Shown here: piece by piece, positions 1 through 8,163 of the stretch | How the letters are laid out: each line of letters starts with the position of its first letter | Position numbering within the stretch: the first letter of the stretch is position 1 | Assembly: GCA_023898765.1 (NCBI GenBank) | Contig: CP060238.1 | Location: 1,736,001 to 1,800,000 of the forward strand | Reading direction: 5' to 3' | DNA: 64,000 nucleotides | Origin: Rhodospirillales bacterium | GTDB taxonomy: Bacteria > Pseudomonadota > Alphaproteobacteria > Micavibrionales > Micavibrionaceae | Translations under genes and position numbers: made by a program | Notes under the pieces: generated by a model | Database searches by the model: none | What the model was told of the DNA's origin: nothing | What the model saw: only the letters and a program-made list of their open reading frames with translations

Positions 1-114
1 CTCAAAGGCCTTAAAGGGAAAGAAAAGGGGCGTCGAAAAAAACAGGCTTTGTCTGCCCGCGCTTTACGTGATTTTGAAAGCTGGCTCATGACCCATGAGA
101 AGCAGGCAGCCTGA
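1..114 (+). CDS. 3' end of an unidentified gene (partial)
   Basis: An open frame enters from the left edge in frame 1 and stops at TGA 112-114, giving the last 37 residues of a protein. The tail is very basic (KGKEKGRRKK) and is followed by a helical stretch ending LMTHEKQAA. A basic patch of this kind is common in nucleic-acid-binding proteins, but this much sequence does not identify a family. It could also be a chance open frame at the window edge; the codon choice is plausible for a gene. Confidence 0.4.
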   Translation, partial: LKGLKGKEKGRRKKQALSARALRDFESWLMTHEKQAA

Positions 115-446
115 AACCTGACCCTGAAATGAAACGGGCCTCTCCCGATAAAAATTTTGAAAAGCACCCGCCCCGAAAAATACCCTTGTTTTTTGACCCG
201 GCTGATCCGGTTCAATAAAATCCAAAGATGCTTAATGCACCCCTTAAAACAGTGGGACCGGCCGTTTCGATTTTACCCTAAACGCGCAAATCCCCTGAAG
301 CTGGAGATTATCTAATTCTGCTGAGCTGTTGAAAAATATTTATTTTTTGGGAATATGCCCCTCTTAATATTTTACATTAAGAAAAAAGCGCCTCCCGGAT
401 CAAAAAACAGCGCTCAGGACGGTTCGTCTTCATTTTGTTCCCTGTA
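115..446. other. Intergenic region, no gene seen
   Basis: About 330 bases between the partial gene and the sodB promoter. Both strands are broken by frequent stops. It is A/T-rich toward the right, as expected for a promoter approach. I see no convincing hairpin terminator or repeat. Confidence 0.5.
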
Positions 447-475
447 TTGAACTTATTTTTATTTCGGGGTAGATA
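447..475 (+). promoter_or_regulatory. Candidate sigma-70 promoter of sodB
   Basis: TTGAAC at 447-452 and TAGATA at 470-475 are separated by 17 bases. Transcription would start about 20 bases before the sodB ATG at 504. The ribosome site is CAGGAG just before the start. Confidence 0.5.
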
Positions 476-503
476 TAAAGTCCCTAACAAACAGGAGAAA
501 AAA

Positions 504-1100
504 ATGGCTTTTGATCTTCCGGACCTGCCTTTTGCCTATGATGCGCTGGCCCCCTATATGTCGGCCGAAACATTCGAGTTTCATCACGACAAACACCACA
601 ACGCCTATGTCACCAATGGAAACAAGATTCTCGAAGGACTGCCTCATCAGGGTGATACGCTGGAAGAAGTGGTGAAAAATGCCGCGAAAGAACAGAATCA
701 GGGGCTTTTCAACAATGCGGCCCAGCACTGGAATCACAGTTTTTTCTGGAAATGTCTGAAACCGAATGGCGGTGGAACCTCTCTTCCCACGGCCGTTCAA
801 TCCAAAATCGATTCCGATCTGGGCGGCTATGACAGTTTTCGTGAAAAATTTGTTGAAGCCTGCGTGACGCAATTCGGCTCCGGCTGGGGATGGGTTGTTC
901 TGAATCAAGGCACCGGCAAGCTGGAAATTGTCAAAACGGGCAATGCGGGTGTTCCTTTCACGGAAGGTAAAACCCCTCTCCTGACCTGCGATGTGTGGGA
1001 GCATGCCTATTACATCGACTACCGCAATGCGCGTCCCAAATATGTCGAAACATTTGTCGACAACCTGATTAACTGGGAATTCGTGGAAAGCTGTCTTTAA
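504..1100 (+). CDS. sodB: Superoxide dismutase, iron type
   Basis: Converts superoxide to hydrogen peroxide and oxygen in the cytoplasm. The 198 residues match the family length. Metal ligands are visible as His27, His78 (in AAQHWNHSFFW), Asp163 and His167 (in DVWEHAYYIDY). Gln74, three residues before WNH, is the outer-sphere Gln position used by iron enzymes; manganese enzymes carry it further downstream, so Fe (or cambialistic) is preferred. The ATG at 504 is chosen because AACAGGAG precedes it and MAFDLPDLP is the usual N-terminus; an upstream in-frame start at 435 would add 23 unrelated residues. The stop overlaps the convergent Mth938-type gene by four bases. Confidence 0.95.
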   Translation: MAFDLPDLPFAYDALAPYMSAETFEFHHDKHHNAYVTNGNKILEGLPHQGDTLEEVVKNAAKEQNQGLFNNAAQHWNHSFFWKCLKPNGGGTSLPTAVQSKIDSDLGGYDSFREKFVEACVTQFGSGWGWVVLNQGTGKLEIVKTGNAGVPFTEGKTPLLTCDVWEHAYYIDYRNARPKYVETFVDNLINWEFVESCL

Positions 1101-1480
1101 GATGCGGGGAGCAAGGCTGCCGCCACGCGGCGGCCTTCCGCCATCAAAACGTTATATGTGCGGCAGGCCGCACTTGTATCCATGACATCCATATTCACGC
1201 CTTTGGCTTTTAAGTCCCGGCGCAAGCCCTGTGGAAAAAATATACTCTTATCCCCCGTCCCCAAAAGAACGATATCGAGCGTTTCAGACAGGGCGATGAG
1301 ATCCTGAAAATCTTCCATCGAAAAATATTCGGGAAGTCCTTCGAAATTCCAGATCTGGACATGATCGGAAAAAACAAGGATAGGCGTGTCGTATCTTTGC
1401 CCGCTTACACGAAACACGCCGCCTTTATACCCTTGAATCACCTGAGAGTCTGACCGGATAAGAGGAGTAAGATCGTGCAC
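1097..1480 (-). CDS. Mth938-like domain protein (DUF498/Xcc1710 type)
   Basis: A 127-residue single-domain protein of the Mth938-like family, known mainly from structures and without a settled role in bacteria; a eukaryotic relative, NDUFAF3, is a complex I assembly factor. Family features visible here are the strand pattern around IQGYKGGVFRVSGQRY, the LLGTGDKSIFFP segment and the C-terminal MDTSAACRTYNVLMAEGRRV stretch. It starts with GTG at 1480, 15 bases after the stop of the lipoprotein gene, so it is probably the last gene of the yajC-secD-secF transcript. Placement next to secDF is common in alphaproteobacteria. Function not assigned. Confidence 0.8.
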   Translation of the reverse strand: MHDLTPLIRSDSQVIQGYKGGVFRVSGQRYDTPILVFSDHVQIWNFEGLPEYFSMEDFQDLIALSETLDIVLLGTGDKSIFFPQGLRRDLKAKGVNMDVMDTSAACRTYNVLMAEGRRVAAALLPAS

Positions 1481-1495
1481 GCGCGCCGCTGTACC

Positions 1496-2527
1496 CTATT
1501 CCATCACGCCGAGGGATTTCAGCGTTTCTTCGTTCAGACCGCCCGGCGCAAGAAGATTCGCGCTTTGATAGCGGCTGAGCGCATTAAGAAGCGCGGTATC
1601 CATTTCCCCCGTTACAGAACCGTCATAAAACCCTTTCGCGGTCAAAGCCGTCTGCGCTGCCCGGATAAGCGCCGGATCATTCATGCGCACAGCCCCCGCC
1701 TTGAAGACGGTTGGCATTGACGCGGCCACGGGCCGGGAAGCCGTCGGCGCAGCGGCAACGGGAGGCTCTTCTACCGCTTCCTGTGTTTCCTGCGAAACGG
1801 GCAAAGGCGCCGGCAATGGCTTGTTTCCTGCGGGCAGAGCGCCTTTGGACGCCTTGTACCGCATCAAAGAATTCAATGTTTTGGCATCCACTTTGCCGTC
1901 CGGCGCGCCTTCGTAAAAGCCCTGCTCTTTCAGCGCTTCCTGCACATCCATAATTTCCTGCGGCGTTTTGGTCGGCAAAACCGCCATATCAACCTCCGAC
2001 AAATCTACCAAATCCGGCGCATCCGGAACGTTTTCCGGCGGCGCGGCGGGTACAGGAGATGCAGGGTCGGAAGCCCCTGCAACAGGAGAGGGCGCGCGCA
2101 TTTCAACTGTTCCCATCGGGCCCGCAGCCTCACTTGATTCTTCCGGCACAACATCCGGTTCGGGTTCGCGGGGAATAACCTGCTCTCTTACATCCACGTC
2201 ATCCTCTACGCTGTCCTCAACCTCTCCGGCGGGAGGCTCTTCCTGTTCCGTCATTTGCGCTGCGGACTCGTCCGGCGGCGCAGGCACGAAGTCAGGGGCC
2301 GTTTCAGCAGCCATGTCCGAAGCCGTTTCTTCTGCCGGCGCGGCTTCCTCAATCCTGGAAATCTCCGGCGCGGACACAGGGGCCGGCGGCGGCGCCTTCT
2401 CATCCCCCATATTGCGGATGATAATATCGTCACGGCTGCCGATTTCGCCGGGACCGCGATTCGAAGAACAGGCAGACAGGGCCAAAACGGCCGTTCCCGC
2501 CAACATAACAGATTTAAATGCGCGCAT
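1496..2527 (-). CDS. Lipoprotein with two peptidoglycan-binding domains
   Basis: The 343-residue precursor begins with a lipoprotein signal (MRAFKSVMLAGTAVLALSAC, lipobox LSAC, mature Cys20). A Pro/Glu/Ala-rich spacer covers roughly residues 45-175. Two PG_binding_1-like repeats follow, one around residues 195-230 (VQEALKEQGFYEGAPDGKVD) and one at the C-terminus (AAQTALTAKGFYDGSVTGEMD). The design suggests a membrane-anchored protein that reaches across the periplasm and touches the cell wall. It lies 60 bases downstream of secF and 15 upstream of the Mth938 gene in the same direction. No catalytic domain is present. Confidence 0.8.
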   Translation of the reverse strand: MRAFKSVMLAGTAVLALSACSSNRGPGEIGSRDDIIIRNMGDEKAPPPAPVSAPEISRIEEAAPAEETASDMAAETAPDFVPAPPDESAAQMTEQEEPPAGEVEDSVEDDVDVREQVIPREPEPDVVPEESSEAAGPMGTVEMRAPSPVAGASDPASPVPAAPPENVPDAPDLVDLSEVDMAVLPTKTPQEIMDVQEALKEQGFYEGAPDGKVDAKTLNSLMRYKASKGALPAGNKPLPAPLPVSQETQEAVEEPPVAAAPTASRPVAASMPTVFKAGAVRMNDPALIRAAQTALTAKGFYDGSVTGEMDTALLNALSRYQSANLLAPGGLNEETLKSLGVME

Positions 2528-2587
2528 GGAAAACGTTCCTCACCTGTGAAGACTACAGAGGATAGTACTGCCAATTCTTGTTTAAAA

Positions 2588-3514
2588 TCAAGACTCTGAT
2601 GTCTCTTCAGGGCCGGCCTTGCGAATATTCAGATACAGCAGAAGCGGCGCTGCGACAAAAATGGAAGAATGCGTTCCGATAACGACCCCGAAAATCAGGG
2701 CGTTGACAAAGCTCCGCACGACTTCCCCGCCGAACGCCCAAAGCGCCACGAGCGCCAGCAGGGTCGTCAGGCCCGTCACGATCGTGCGCGACAAGGTGTC
2801 ATTGATAGACCGGTTTAAAATTTCCGGCAGGGGCTTTTTCTTATATTTGCGCAACGTCTCGCGGATACGGTCAAAGATCACGACCGTGTCATTGATGGAA
2901 TAGCCTGCAATCATCAAAACGGCCGCGAGAGACGACAGGTCAAACGACATCCCGGTAAGCGCAAACAGCCCGACCGTTCCGATCACATCGTGTAAAAGAG
3001 CGGCAATCGCCGCCAGCCCGAACTGCCATTCGAAGCGCAGCCAGATGTAAGCCAGAATCCCGAGCATGGAAAACAAAACGGCATACAGCCCTTTTTTCTT
3101 CAGCTCTTTCCCGACCTGCGGCCCCACAAATTCGGTGCGGCGGTAATCGACATTTTCAAACTTTTCATCCAGCGCCACGCGGACTTTTTCAATGGCGGCT
3201 TTTTGCGCCTCTTCCCCGCCGGGCTGTTCCGGCAAACGAATAAGGAGATCCGTAGGCTCCCCGAATTCCTGCAGCGAAATGCCCCCAAGAGACAAACTGT
3301 TCAGGTTTCCGCGCAAATCCGCAAGGTCAGGCGCCTGTTCCACCCGGATTTCAATGAGCGTCCCGCCGGTAAAATCAATGCCGAAATTCAGCCCCTTGGT
3401 AAAAACCAAAAACAGGGAACCAAACACCACAACCAGCGAAAGCGCATAGGCAAAAAAACGGTGCCCGATAAAATCGATATGCGTGTCTTCCGGTATCAGT
3501 CTCAAGCCCTTCAT
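2588..3514 (-). CDS. secF: Protein translocase subunit SecF
   Basis: Works with SecD and YajC on SecYEG to help complete proton-driven protein export across the inner membrane. The 308 residues match SecF length. Visible: an N-terminal membrane helix after the charged start, the FGIDFTGGTLIEI motif, a periplasmic domain, and five C-terminal membrane segments including the SIND-TVVIFDRIRE motif around residues 205-220. It starts nine bases after the secD stop, the usual tight secD-secF arrangement. Confidence 0.96.
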   Translation of the reverse strand: MKGLRLIPEDTHIDFIGHRFFAYALSLVVVFGSLFLVFTKGLNFGIDFTGGTLIEIRVEQAPDLADLRGNLNSLSLGGISLQEFGEPTDLLIRLPEQPGGEEAQKAAIEKVRVALDEKFENVDYRRTEFVGPQVGKELKKKGLYAVLFSMLGILAYIWLRFEWQFGLAAIAALLHDVIGTVGLFALTGMSFDLSSLAAVLMIAGYSINDTVVIFDRIRETLRKYKKKPLPEILNRSINDTLSRTIVTGLTTLLALVALWAFGGEVVRSFVNALIFGVVIGTHSSIFVAAPLLLYLNIRKAGPEETSES

Positions 3515-3523
3515 TTTTTTCTC

Positions 3524-5089
3524 CTATACCGGCAAGTCGGAAGGTTTTCTGTTTCTAAGCCAGACCACCACCATCAAACGCGTCACCATAATGGCCGCGA
3601 AAAAAGATGTCAGGATACCGATCCCCAATGTCACGGCAAATCCCTTAATCGGTCCCGTCCCAAAGGAATACAGAATGACCGACGCAATGAGCGTCGTGAG
3701 GTTGGAATCGATAATGGTCGCCAGCGCTTTGCTAAAGCCCGAATCCACGGCGGAAAGCGCGCTGCGGCCACCGCGAAGCTCCTCACGAATGCGTTCGAAA
3801 ATAAGCACATTGGCGTCCACCGACATCCCGACGGTCAGCACGATCCCCGCAATCCCCGGCAAGGTCAGTGTCGCCTGCAAACCCGAAAGAATGGCAAAAA
3901 TCAGCGCCAGATTGGCAATCATCGCCGCACTGGCAAAGACCCCGAACAGGCTGTAATTCACGCTCATATAGATCAGGACAAACAAAAGCCCGATCAGGGC
4001 GGCCATCTTGCCCGCCTCGACAGAGTCGGCGCCAAGCGACGGTCCGACCGTGCGTTCTTCCAGAATTTTCAGCGGCGCCGGAAGCGCCCCCGCCCGCAGG
4101 AGAAGCGCCAGATCGCTGGCTTCCTTCACGGAAAAACTGCCGGATATCTGGCCAGAGCCGCCACAGATCGCTTCACGGATGACCGGCGCGCTGATGATTT
4201 CATTATCCAGCACAATCGCAAAAAGCCGGTTAACGTTTGCGCGGCTGAGGTCACAAAAGCGTTTCGCGCCCACGGCGTTAAAGCGGAAAGAAACGGCAGG
4301 CTGCCCGTTCTGATCCGGCGAAAACTGCGCATTGACGAGCATATCGCCGGTAATGATAGAGCGCCGCTGCAACTCCATCGTCTGTGTGGGGGCTTCCTGC
4401 ATCGGCAAAACCAGCGTGCCGCCGCCGCTGCGCAGTTTGGCGCCCGCTTCCATATTCACAAGATGGAAAGACAGCTTGGCGGTTTTCCCCAAAAGGTCCT
4501 TGACCCGCTGCGGATCGTCGAGGCCCGGAAGCTGGACCACAATCCGGTTGTCCCCCTGACGCTGGATGATGGGTTCGTTGGTGCCCGTTTCATCGACGCG
4601 GCGGCGGACAATCTCGATAGACTGGGCGATCGTCTGGTCCTGAATATCCTTGATCGCGGCTTCCGAAAAATTCGCTTCAATAATCCCGCCTTCCGAAGAC
4701 AATATCTCCAAAGACCTGTCAACGCCGCGGATAATCTTTTTGGCCTTGTCCGCATCGGACACGTTCCGCAAGGTCAGCCGCATCCCGCCGGAAATCGCGC
4801 CGATGCGTTTATAGCCGATTTTCTCTTTTCGAAGATCAGGCCGGACACTGGAAACAAGATCCTGCGTCCTTTCCTTCATGACACTGGAAAGATCCACCTC
4901 CAGCAGGATGTGCGATCCCCCCTGAAGGTCCAGTCCCAGATTGACAGTCTGGTGCGGCATCCATGACGGCAAGGCGCTTTTCACCCATGCGCGTCCCCCC
5001 TCGCCCAGAAGATTTGGCGCGCTATAGGCGAACCCCAGCGCGCACACCAGGACAATCAAGATTATTTTCCATCTGGGAAGGTAAACCAT
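3524..5089 (-). CDS. secD: Protein translocase subunit SecD
   Basis: The larger partner of SecF in the proton-driven export machine. At 521 residues it has an N-terminal helix (WKIILIVLVCALGFAYSAPN), the GLDLQGGSHILLEVD motif, a large periplasmic P1 domain and a C-terminal six-helix domain with SVDANVLIFERIREE near residues 420-435. The residues linked to proton conduction in the family (Asp and Arg of VDANVLIFERIREE) are kept. It lies between yajC (10 bases) and secF (9 bases), so the three are surely co-transcribed. Confidence 0.96.
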   Translation of the reverse strand: MVYLPRWKIILIVLVCALGFAYSAPNLLGEGGRAWVKSALPSWMPHQTVNLGLDLQGGSHILLEVDLSSVMKERTQDLVSSVRPDLRKEKIGYKRIGAISGGMRLTLRNVSDADKAKKIIRGVDRSLEILSSEGGIIEANFSEAAIKDIQDQTIAQSIEIVRRRVDETGTNEPIIQRQGDNRIVVQLPGLDDPQRVKDLLGKTAKLSFHLVNMEAGAKLRSGGGTLVLPMQEAPTQTMELQRRSIITGDMLVNAQFSPDQNGQPAVSFRFNAVGAKRFCDLSRANVNRLFAIVLDNEIISAPVIREAICGGSGQISGSFSVKEASDLALLLRAGALPAPLKILEERTVGPSLGADSVEAGKMAALIGLLFVLIYMSVNYSLFGVFASAAMIANLALIFAILSGLQATLTLPGIAGIVLTVGMSVDANVLIFERIREELRGGRSALSAVDSGFSKALATIIDSNLTTLIASVILYSFGTGPIKGFAVTLGIGILTSFFAAIMVTRLMVVVWLRNRKPSDLPV

Positions 5090-5099
5090 GAGGCTGAAG

Positions 5100-5465
5100 C
5101 TACTTCTCGACTTTCGTCTGGATCGTGTTGCGCATAGCGGTTACTTTGATGCCGTTGCCCAGATCCACCAGGACTTCTTCATCGCTGATAAGCTTGTCGA
5201 GCTTGCCGATCAATCCCCCGGCCGTGACGACTTTGTCGCCTTTTTTGAGGCCGTCGAGCATCTCCTTATGCTCCTTGAACCGTTTTTGCTGCGGACGAAT
5301 CAAGAGCAGGTAAAACATCACCACAAGAATGGCGATCAGTCCCATATTCCACGCAAAGGTGGACTGGGCGCCCGGAACCGTCCCGGCCCCTGCGGCTTCG
5401 GGCGTCGGAACTTCGATCATTGTCGCGCTTTCGGTCTCCTGCGCATAAGCCGTTGAAATAAACAT
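5100..5465 (-). CDS. yajC: Preprotein translocase subunit YajC
   Basis: Small single-span membrane protein that associates with SecDF and with AcrB in other bacteria. The 121 residues contain an N-terminal Ala-rich segment, one strongly hydrophobic helix (MGLIAILVVMFYLLLIRPQQ, about residues 41-60) with the family's RPQQKRFKEH motif, and the C-terminal GDKVVTAGGLIGKL beta domain. It is the first gene of the leftward yajC-secD-secF block. Confidence 0.94.
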   Translation of the reverse strand: MFISTAYAQETESATMIEVPTPEAAGAGTVPGAQSTFAWNMGLIAILVVMFYLLLIRPQQKRFKEHKEMLDGLKKGDKVVTAGGLIGKLDKLISDEEVLVDLGNGIKVTAMRNTIQTKVEK

Positions 5466-5548
5466 GCTTCCCCCGTTGGTTTGAGAATATTGACACGGAC
5501 TATAACGGCTACGCCGCCAAAGGCAAGAGGGGAAAAAACGGCAAAAAC

Positions 5549-6406
5549 CTAAAAACAGGCCCTGATTTCGGTTTTTAAAGGCGCGGAAAAACAGGGTTTT
5601 AGAAACATATGGCGCTGCGTTTTCTCCGGCGCCGTGTAATCAGGCGGAAATTTTACATTTGAACACATATTGACCATTACAGAAGGAATACAGGCATTTT
5701 CAAAGAGGGCTGACAAGCTCCTTTTGTGCAAACAAACGTTTGGTGCCTCCTCAACCCCATGAAGATGTACGAAACCCGTGGCCAATATTCCTACGCCGCC
5801 CGTTTTTTTCAGTTCCCTTTTTATAATCCCTGTCATATGCCGATTACGAACTTCCATCCCGTCAGGCTTCGCACACTCAATTTTGTCCTTCTCAAGCCCT
5901 ATATCCTTCATAATCTCCCTTGTCGTGGAATCAGAAAGATCCAAAACAAATTGGTCTGTATATTCTCTAGCCGCATCAGCAAAAACAATTTTGACGTCGT
6001 GGTAAAGTGCGGATGTGAGCAATAAAGTGGCTCCAAAAGAAGAACGCCCACTATCCAAAAGAGCGCGCGCTGACATGTGTCCATTCGCATTATCGACAGC
6101 CGCCGCCTTCACCAATTTTGCCACATGGTCCGCTTGAAACCCTCGACGACGCAAAACCCAGGAAAGAACATTGTGCGGGAGTTCCATAAAGAGCGTAACC
6201 TTTTCCTTATTCGCAACGAGAGCCTTCAAAGCCAAGGCCTGCGAGATATTTTGAGCCGAACTGATATGGTCCTCCCCCATAGCCAGAACGACACTCTGCG
6301 TCTTCCTTAACATCTGCAATGCCGCATCAACAGCCTTTTGCGCAACCTCTGCCGTTTTCAGGGGCTCGTAATGCGGTCTGAATATTTTCTGCTGTTCCGT
6401 AAACAT
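5549..6406 (-). CDS. TIKI/EreA-like fold protein, function unknown
   Basis: 285 residues with no named family that I can assign firmly. Two motifs suggest the EreA/ChaN/TIKI-type fold: an N-terminal strand followed by MGEDHISS (the GExH position) with FMELP downstream, and a later RNRHMTGIIKREL helix followed by GVGILATGFVHLHG (the R-x-x-x-M and G-x-x-H positions). In these families the conserved Glu/His residues bind metal or act in hydrolysis. No signal peptide is seen, so it is probably cytoplasmic. A/T content is somewhat higher than in the secD-side genes, and the start has only a weak ribosome site. Fold assignment is inference from motif spacing only. Confidence 0.5.
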   Translation of the reverse strand: MFTEQQKIFRPHYEPLKTAEVAQKAVDAALQMLRKTQSVVLAMGEDHISSAQNISQALALKALVANKEKVTLFMELPHNVLSWVLRRRGFQADHVAKLVKAAAVDNANGHMSARALLDSGRSSFGATLLLTSALYHDVKIVFADAAREYTDQFVLDLSDSTTREIMKDIGLEKDKIECAKPDGMEVRNRHMTGIIKRELKKTGGVGILATGFVHLHGVEEAPNVCLHKRSLSALFENACIPSVMVNMCSNVKFPPDYTAPEKTQRHMFLKPCFSAPLKTEIRACF

Positions 6407-6448
6407 CCGAACCGGAATAAAGAAACATTTTAATTATGTCAATAAAAT

Positions 6449-7471
6449 TTAGAGATATTTCTGCGGATCGACGGCCTTTGTGCCGCGCCGGATTTCAAAA
6501 TGAAGCTGCGGGCTGTCCACCTGTCCGCTGGAGCCGACCGTCCCCAAAGACTGCCCGCGCCGCAGCGTATCACCCCGCTTGATCAGGATTTTATCCAGAT
6601 GGGCATACGCGCTCATCCAGCCGCCTTCATGCCGCACCAGCACAAGGTTTCCGTACCCCTCAAGCTCATTGCCCGTATAAACCGCCACGCCGTTTTCCGC
6701 CGAACGAACGGGCGCGCCGCGCGGCGCCTTGATATTGATCCCGTCATTGTGCAGCCCGTCTTTTTTCGGCCCGTAAGACGACAGGACCGTTCCTTCCACA
6801 GGCCGCATGAATTTTGCATTGCCGGAGCGCTTTGGCGTTTTGTCGGGAAGTTTGGGCCGCGCTGCCGAGGCCTTTTGCAAAACCGGCTTTCTCGAAGGAA
6901 CCACGTTTTCGCCTTCGTTTCTTTTGACGCTTTGCGCTTGCGCGGCGCCGCCCTCTCGTTTAGGGGACGAAGACCGGGAGGAAGGAGAAGATGAAGGAGA
7001 GGAAGGCGAAGGAAGCCGCAAAACCTGCCCCTGCGAAATCACATAAGGCGGCCGTAAATTGTTGAGTTTTACAAGACGGTTCACGCTTACATCGAAAAGC
7101 CTTCCCACGCCGTAGAGCGTATCGCCGGACTGCACCCGGTATTCGTTCGGCGGCGGAAGTTTCATCCGGTAGCCGACATTCAACCGGTATGGCGGGCTTA
7201 GATGATTCAGGACAATGATATCGCGCATCGGCAATTGATATTGTTTGGAGACATTATAAACCGTGTCCCCGCTTAAAACCGTGTGAATCCCGGCGCTTCC
7301 CGCCCCTTTTTGCGTTCCGTAACTGATGCTCGGCGCCGGCGCCTGCGTGCCGAAGCAGCCCGCCAGTAAAATCAACAGCACTGTCATTCCGAACGCGCGA
7401 ATGCGCGGAGGAATCTCATGCCGGTATCCGGGATTTCTCGCTTGCGCTCGAAATGACAAATCGTTTCTCAT
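6449..7471 (-). CDS. LysM and M23 peptidase lipoprotein (NlpD/EnvC type)
   Basis: Envelope protein that binds peptidoglycan and either cleaves cross-links or activates amidases at division. Two LysM repeats (about residues 65-108 and 110-153) are followed by a low-complexity Ser/Pro/Arg linker and a C-terminal M23 domain (about 220-340) with GLHNDGINIKA and LHFEIRRG. The usual HxH second metal motif reads LHFE, so it may be a non-catalytic activator. The lipobox is LLAGC. The ATG at 7471 overlaps the pcm stop as ATGA, but the first 28 residues are encoded by a palindromic repeat; an internal ATG at 7387 gives only ten residues before the lipid Cys and no basic n-region, so I keep the longer start. 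Confidence 0.8.
   Translation of the reverse strand: MRNDLSFRAQARNPGYRHEIPPRIRAFGMTVLLILLAGCFGTQAPAPSISYGTQKGAGSAGIHTVLSGDTVYNVSKQYQLPMRDIIVLNHLSPPYRLNVGYRMKLPPPNEYRVQSGDTLYGVGRLFDVSVNRLVKLNNLRPPYVISQGQVLRLPSPSSPSSSPSSRSSSPKREGGAAQAQSVKRNEGENVVPSRKPVLQKASAARPKLPDKTPKRSGNAKFMRPVEGTVLSSYGPKKDGLHNDGINIKAPRGAPVRSAENGVAVYTGNELEGYGNLVLVRHEGGWMSAYAHLDKILIKRGDTLRRGQSLGTVGSSGQVDSPQLHFEIRRGTKAVDPQKYL
7382..7458. repeat. Palindromic dispersed repeat, in frame in the LysM/M23 gene
   Basis: 77 bases bounded by TGTCATT and AATGACA, with internal inverted segments. On the minus strand it encodes an FRAQARNPGYRHEIPPR-type peptide at the start of the lipoprotein gene. A related copy lies at 37263-37332, and a short fragment of the same left end follows the dxs stop (26636-26648). 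Confidence 0.7.
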
Positions 7472-8139
7472 GCCGCTTCCCCTTCCTGTGCCACGTCAGG
7501 CAGCAGCGGGACAAAGCGCACGGGCGCGATGTCCTGAATAGAATAGGTATCTTCGGATTCCTTTTTGTATTTTTTCAGGACCTGCGCGCCCGGCCCGCCG
7601 ACCGGAATGACCATGATTCCCCCGACCTTTAACTGGTCCAGCAGTGCCGGCGGCGGCTTTTCCCTTGCAGCGGCGGTGACAATAATTTTATCAAAGGGCG
7701 CTTGCTGAATCCCGTTTATTTTCGGCCAGCCCTGCATCCCGTCGCCGCAAATGGCTGTAATATTCCGGATTCCAAGGCGTTCGAATACCTCCTCGGCTCC
7801 TTCCAGAAGGGCCTTATGCCGCTCAATCGTGTAAACGCGGCGGGCGAGCTTTGCCAGAATGCACGCCTGATAGCCCGATCCCGTCCCGATTTCCAGCACC
7901 TTGTCCCGGTCCGACAGCTCCAGCGCCTGCGTCATAACGGCCACCACATAGGGCTGGGAAATGGTCTGCCCCCGCCCGATAGGCAGGGCGATATCCTCCC
8001 ATGCCTGATCCTTCATGGCGTCGGGCACGAAGATATCGCGCGGCACGCGCTCCATCGCGCTCATCACATCGACGTCGCAGATCCCCGCTTTGCGCAGGTC
8101 CATAATCAGGCGGATAATTTTATTCTGACGGGCGATCAA
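7468..8139 (-). CDS. pcm: Protein-L-isoaspartate O-methyltransferase
   Basis: Repairs isoaspartyl residues in aged proteins using S-adenosylmethionine. The 223 residues include the substrate-side LPIGRGQTISQPYVVAVMT motif (about 55-72), the SAM-binding VLEIGTGSGYQACILA motif (about 83-98) and the late IVTAAAREKPPPALLDQL and VGG segments typical of the family. A TTG at 8139 is taken as start because it aligns with the E. coli protein's N-terminus and no ATG or GTG lies between it and the serS stop in this frame; the AGGAAGGGAG ribosome site sits about 14 bases upstream, which is long. It follows serS by 24 bases and overlaps the lipoprotein gene. Confidence 0.9.
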   Translation of the reverse strand: MIARQNKIIRLIMDLRKAGICDVDVMSAMERVPRDIFVPDAMKDQAWEDIALPIGRGQTISQPYVVAVMTQALELSDRDKVLEIGTGSGYQACILAKLARRVYTIERHKALLEGAEEVFERLGIRNITAICGDGMQGWPKINGIQQAPFDKIIVTAAAREKPPPALLDQLKVGGIMVIPVGGPGAQVLKKYKKESEDTYSIQDIAPVRFVPLLPDVAQEGEAA

Positions 8140-8163
8140 GACAGGTTCGTTCGCTCCCTTCCT

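Noticed and set aside
435..503. N-terminal extension of sodB
   Set aside because: The extension lies over the promoter and ribosome site; family N-terminus starts at 504.
3203..4966. 587-residue open frame on the plus strand
   Set aside because: Antisense to secD and secF, which are certain; composition is typical of a shadow frame (Arg/His/Gln-rich) and no motif is present.
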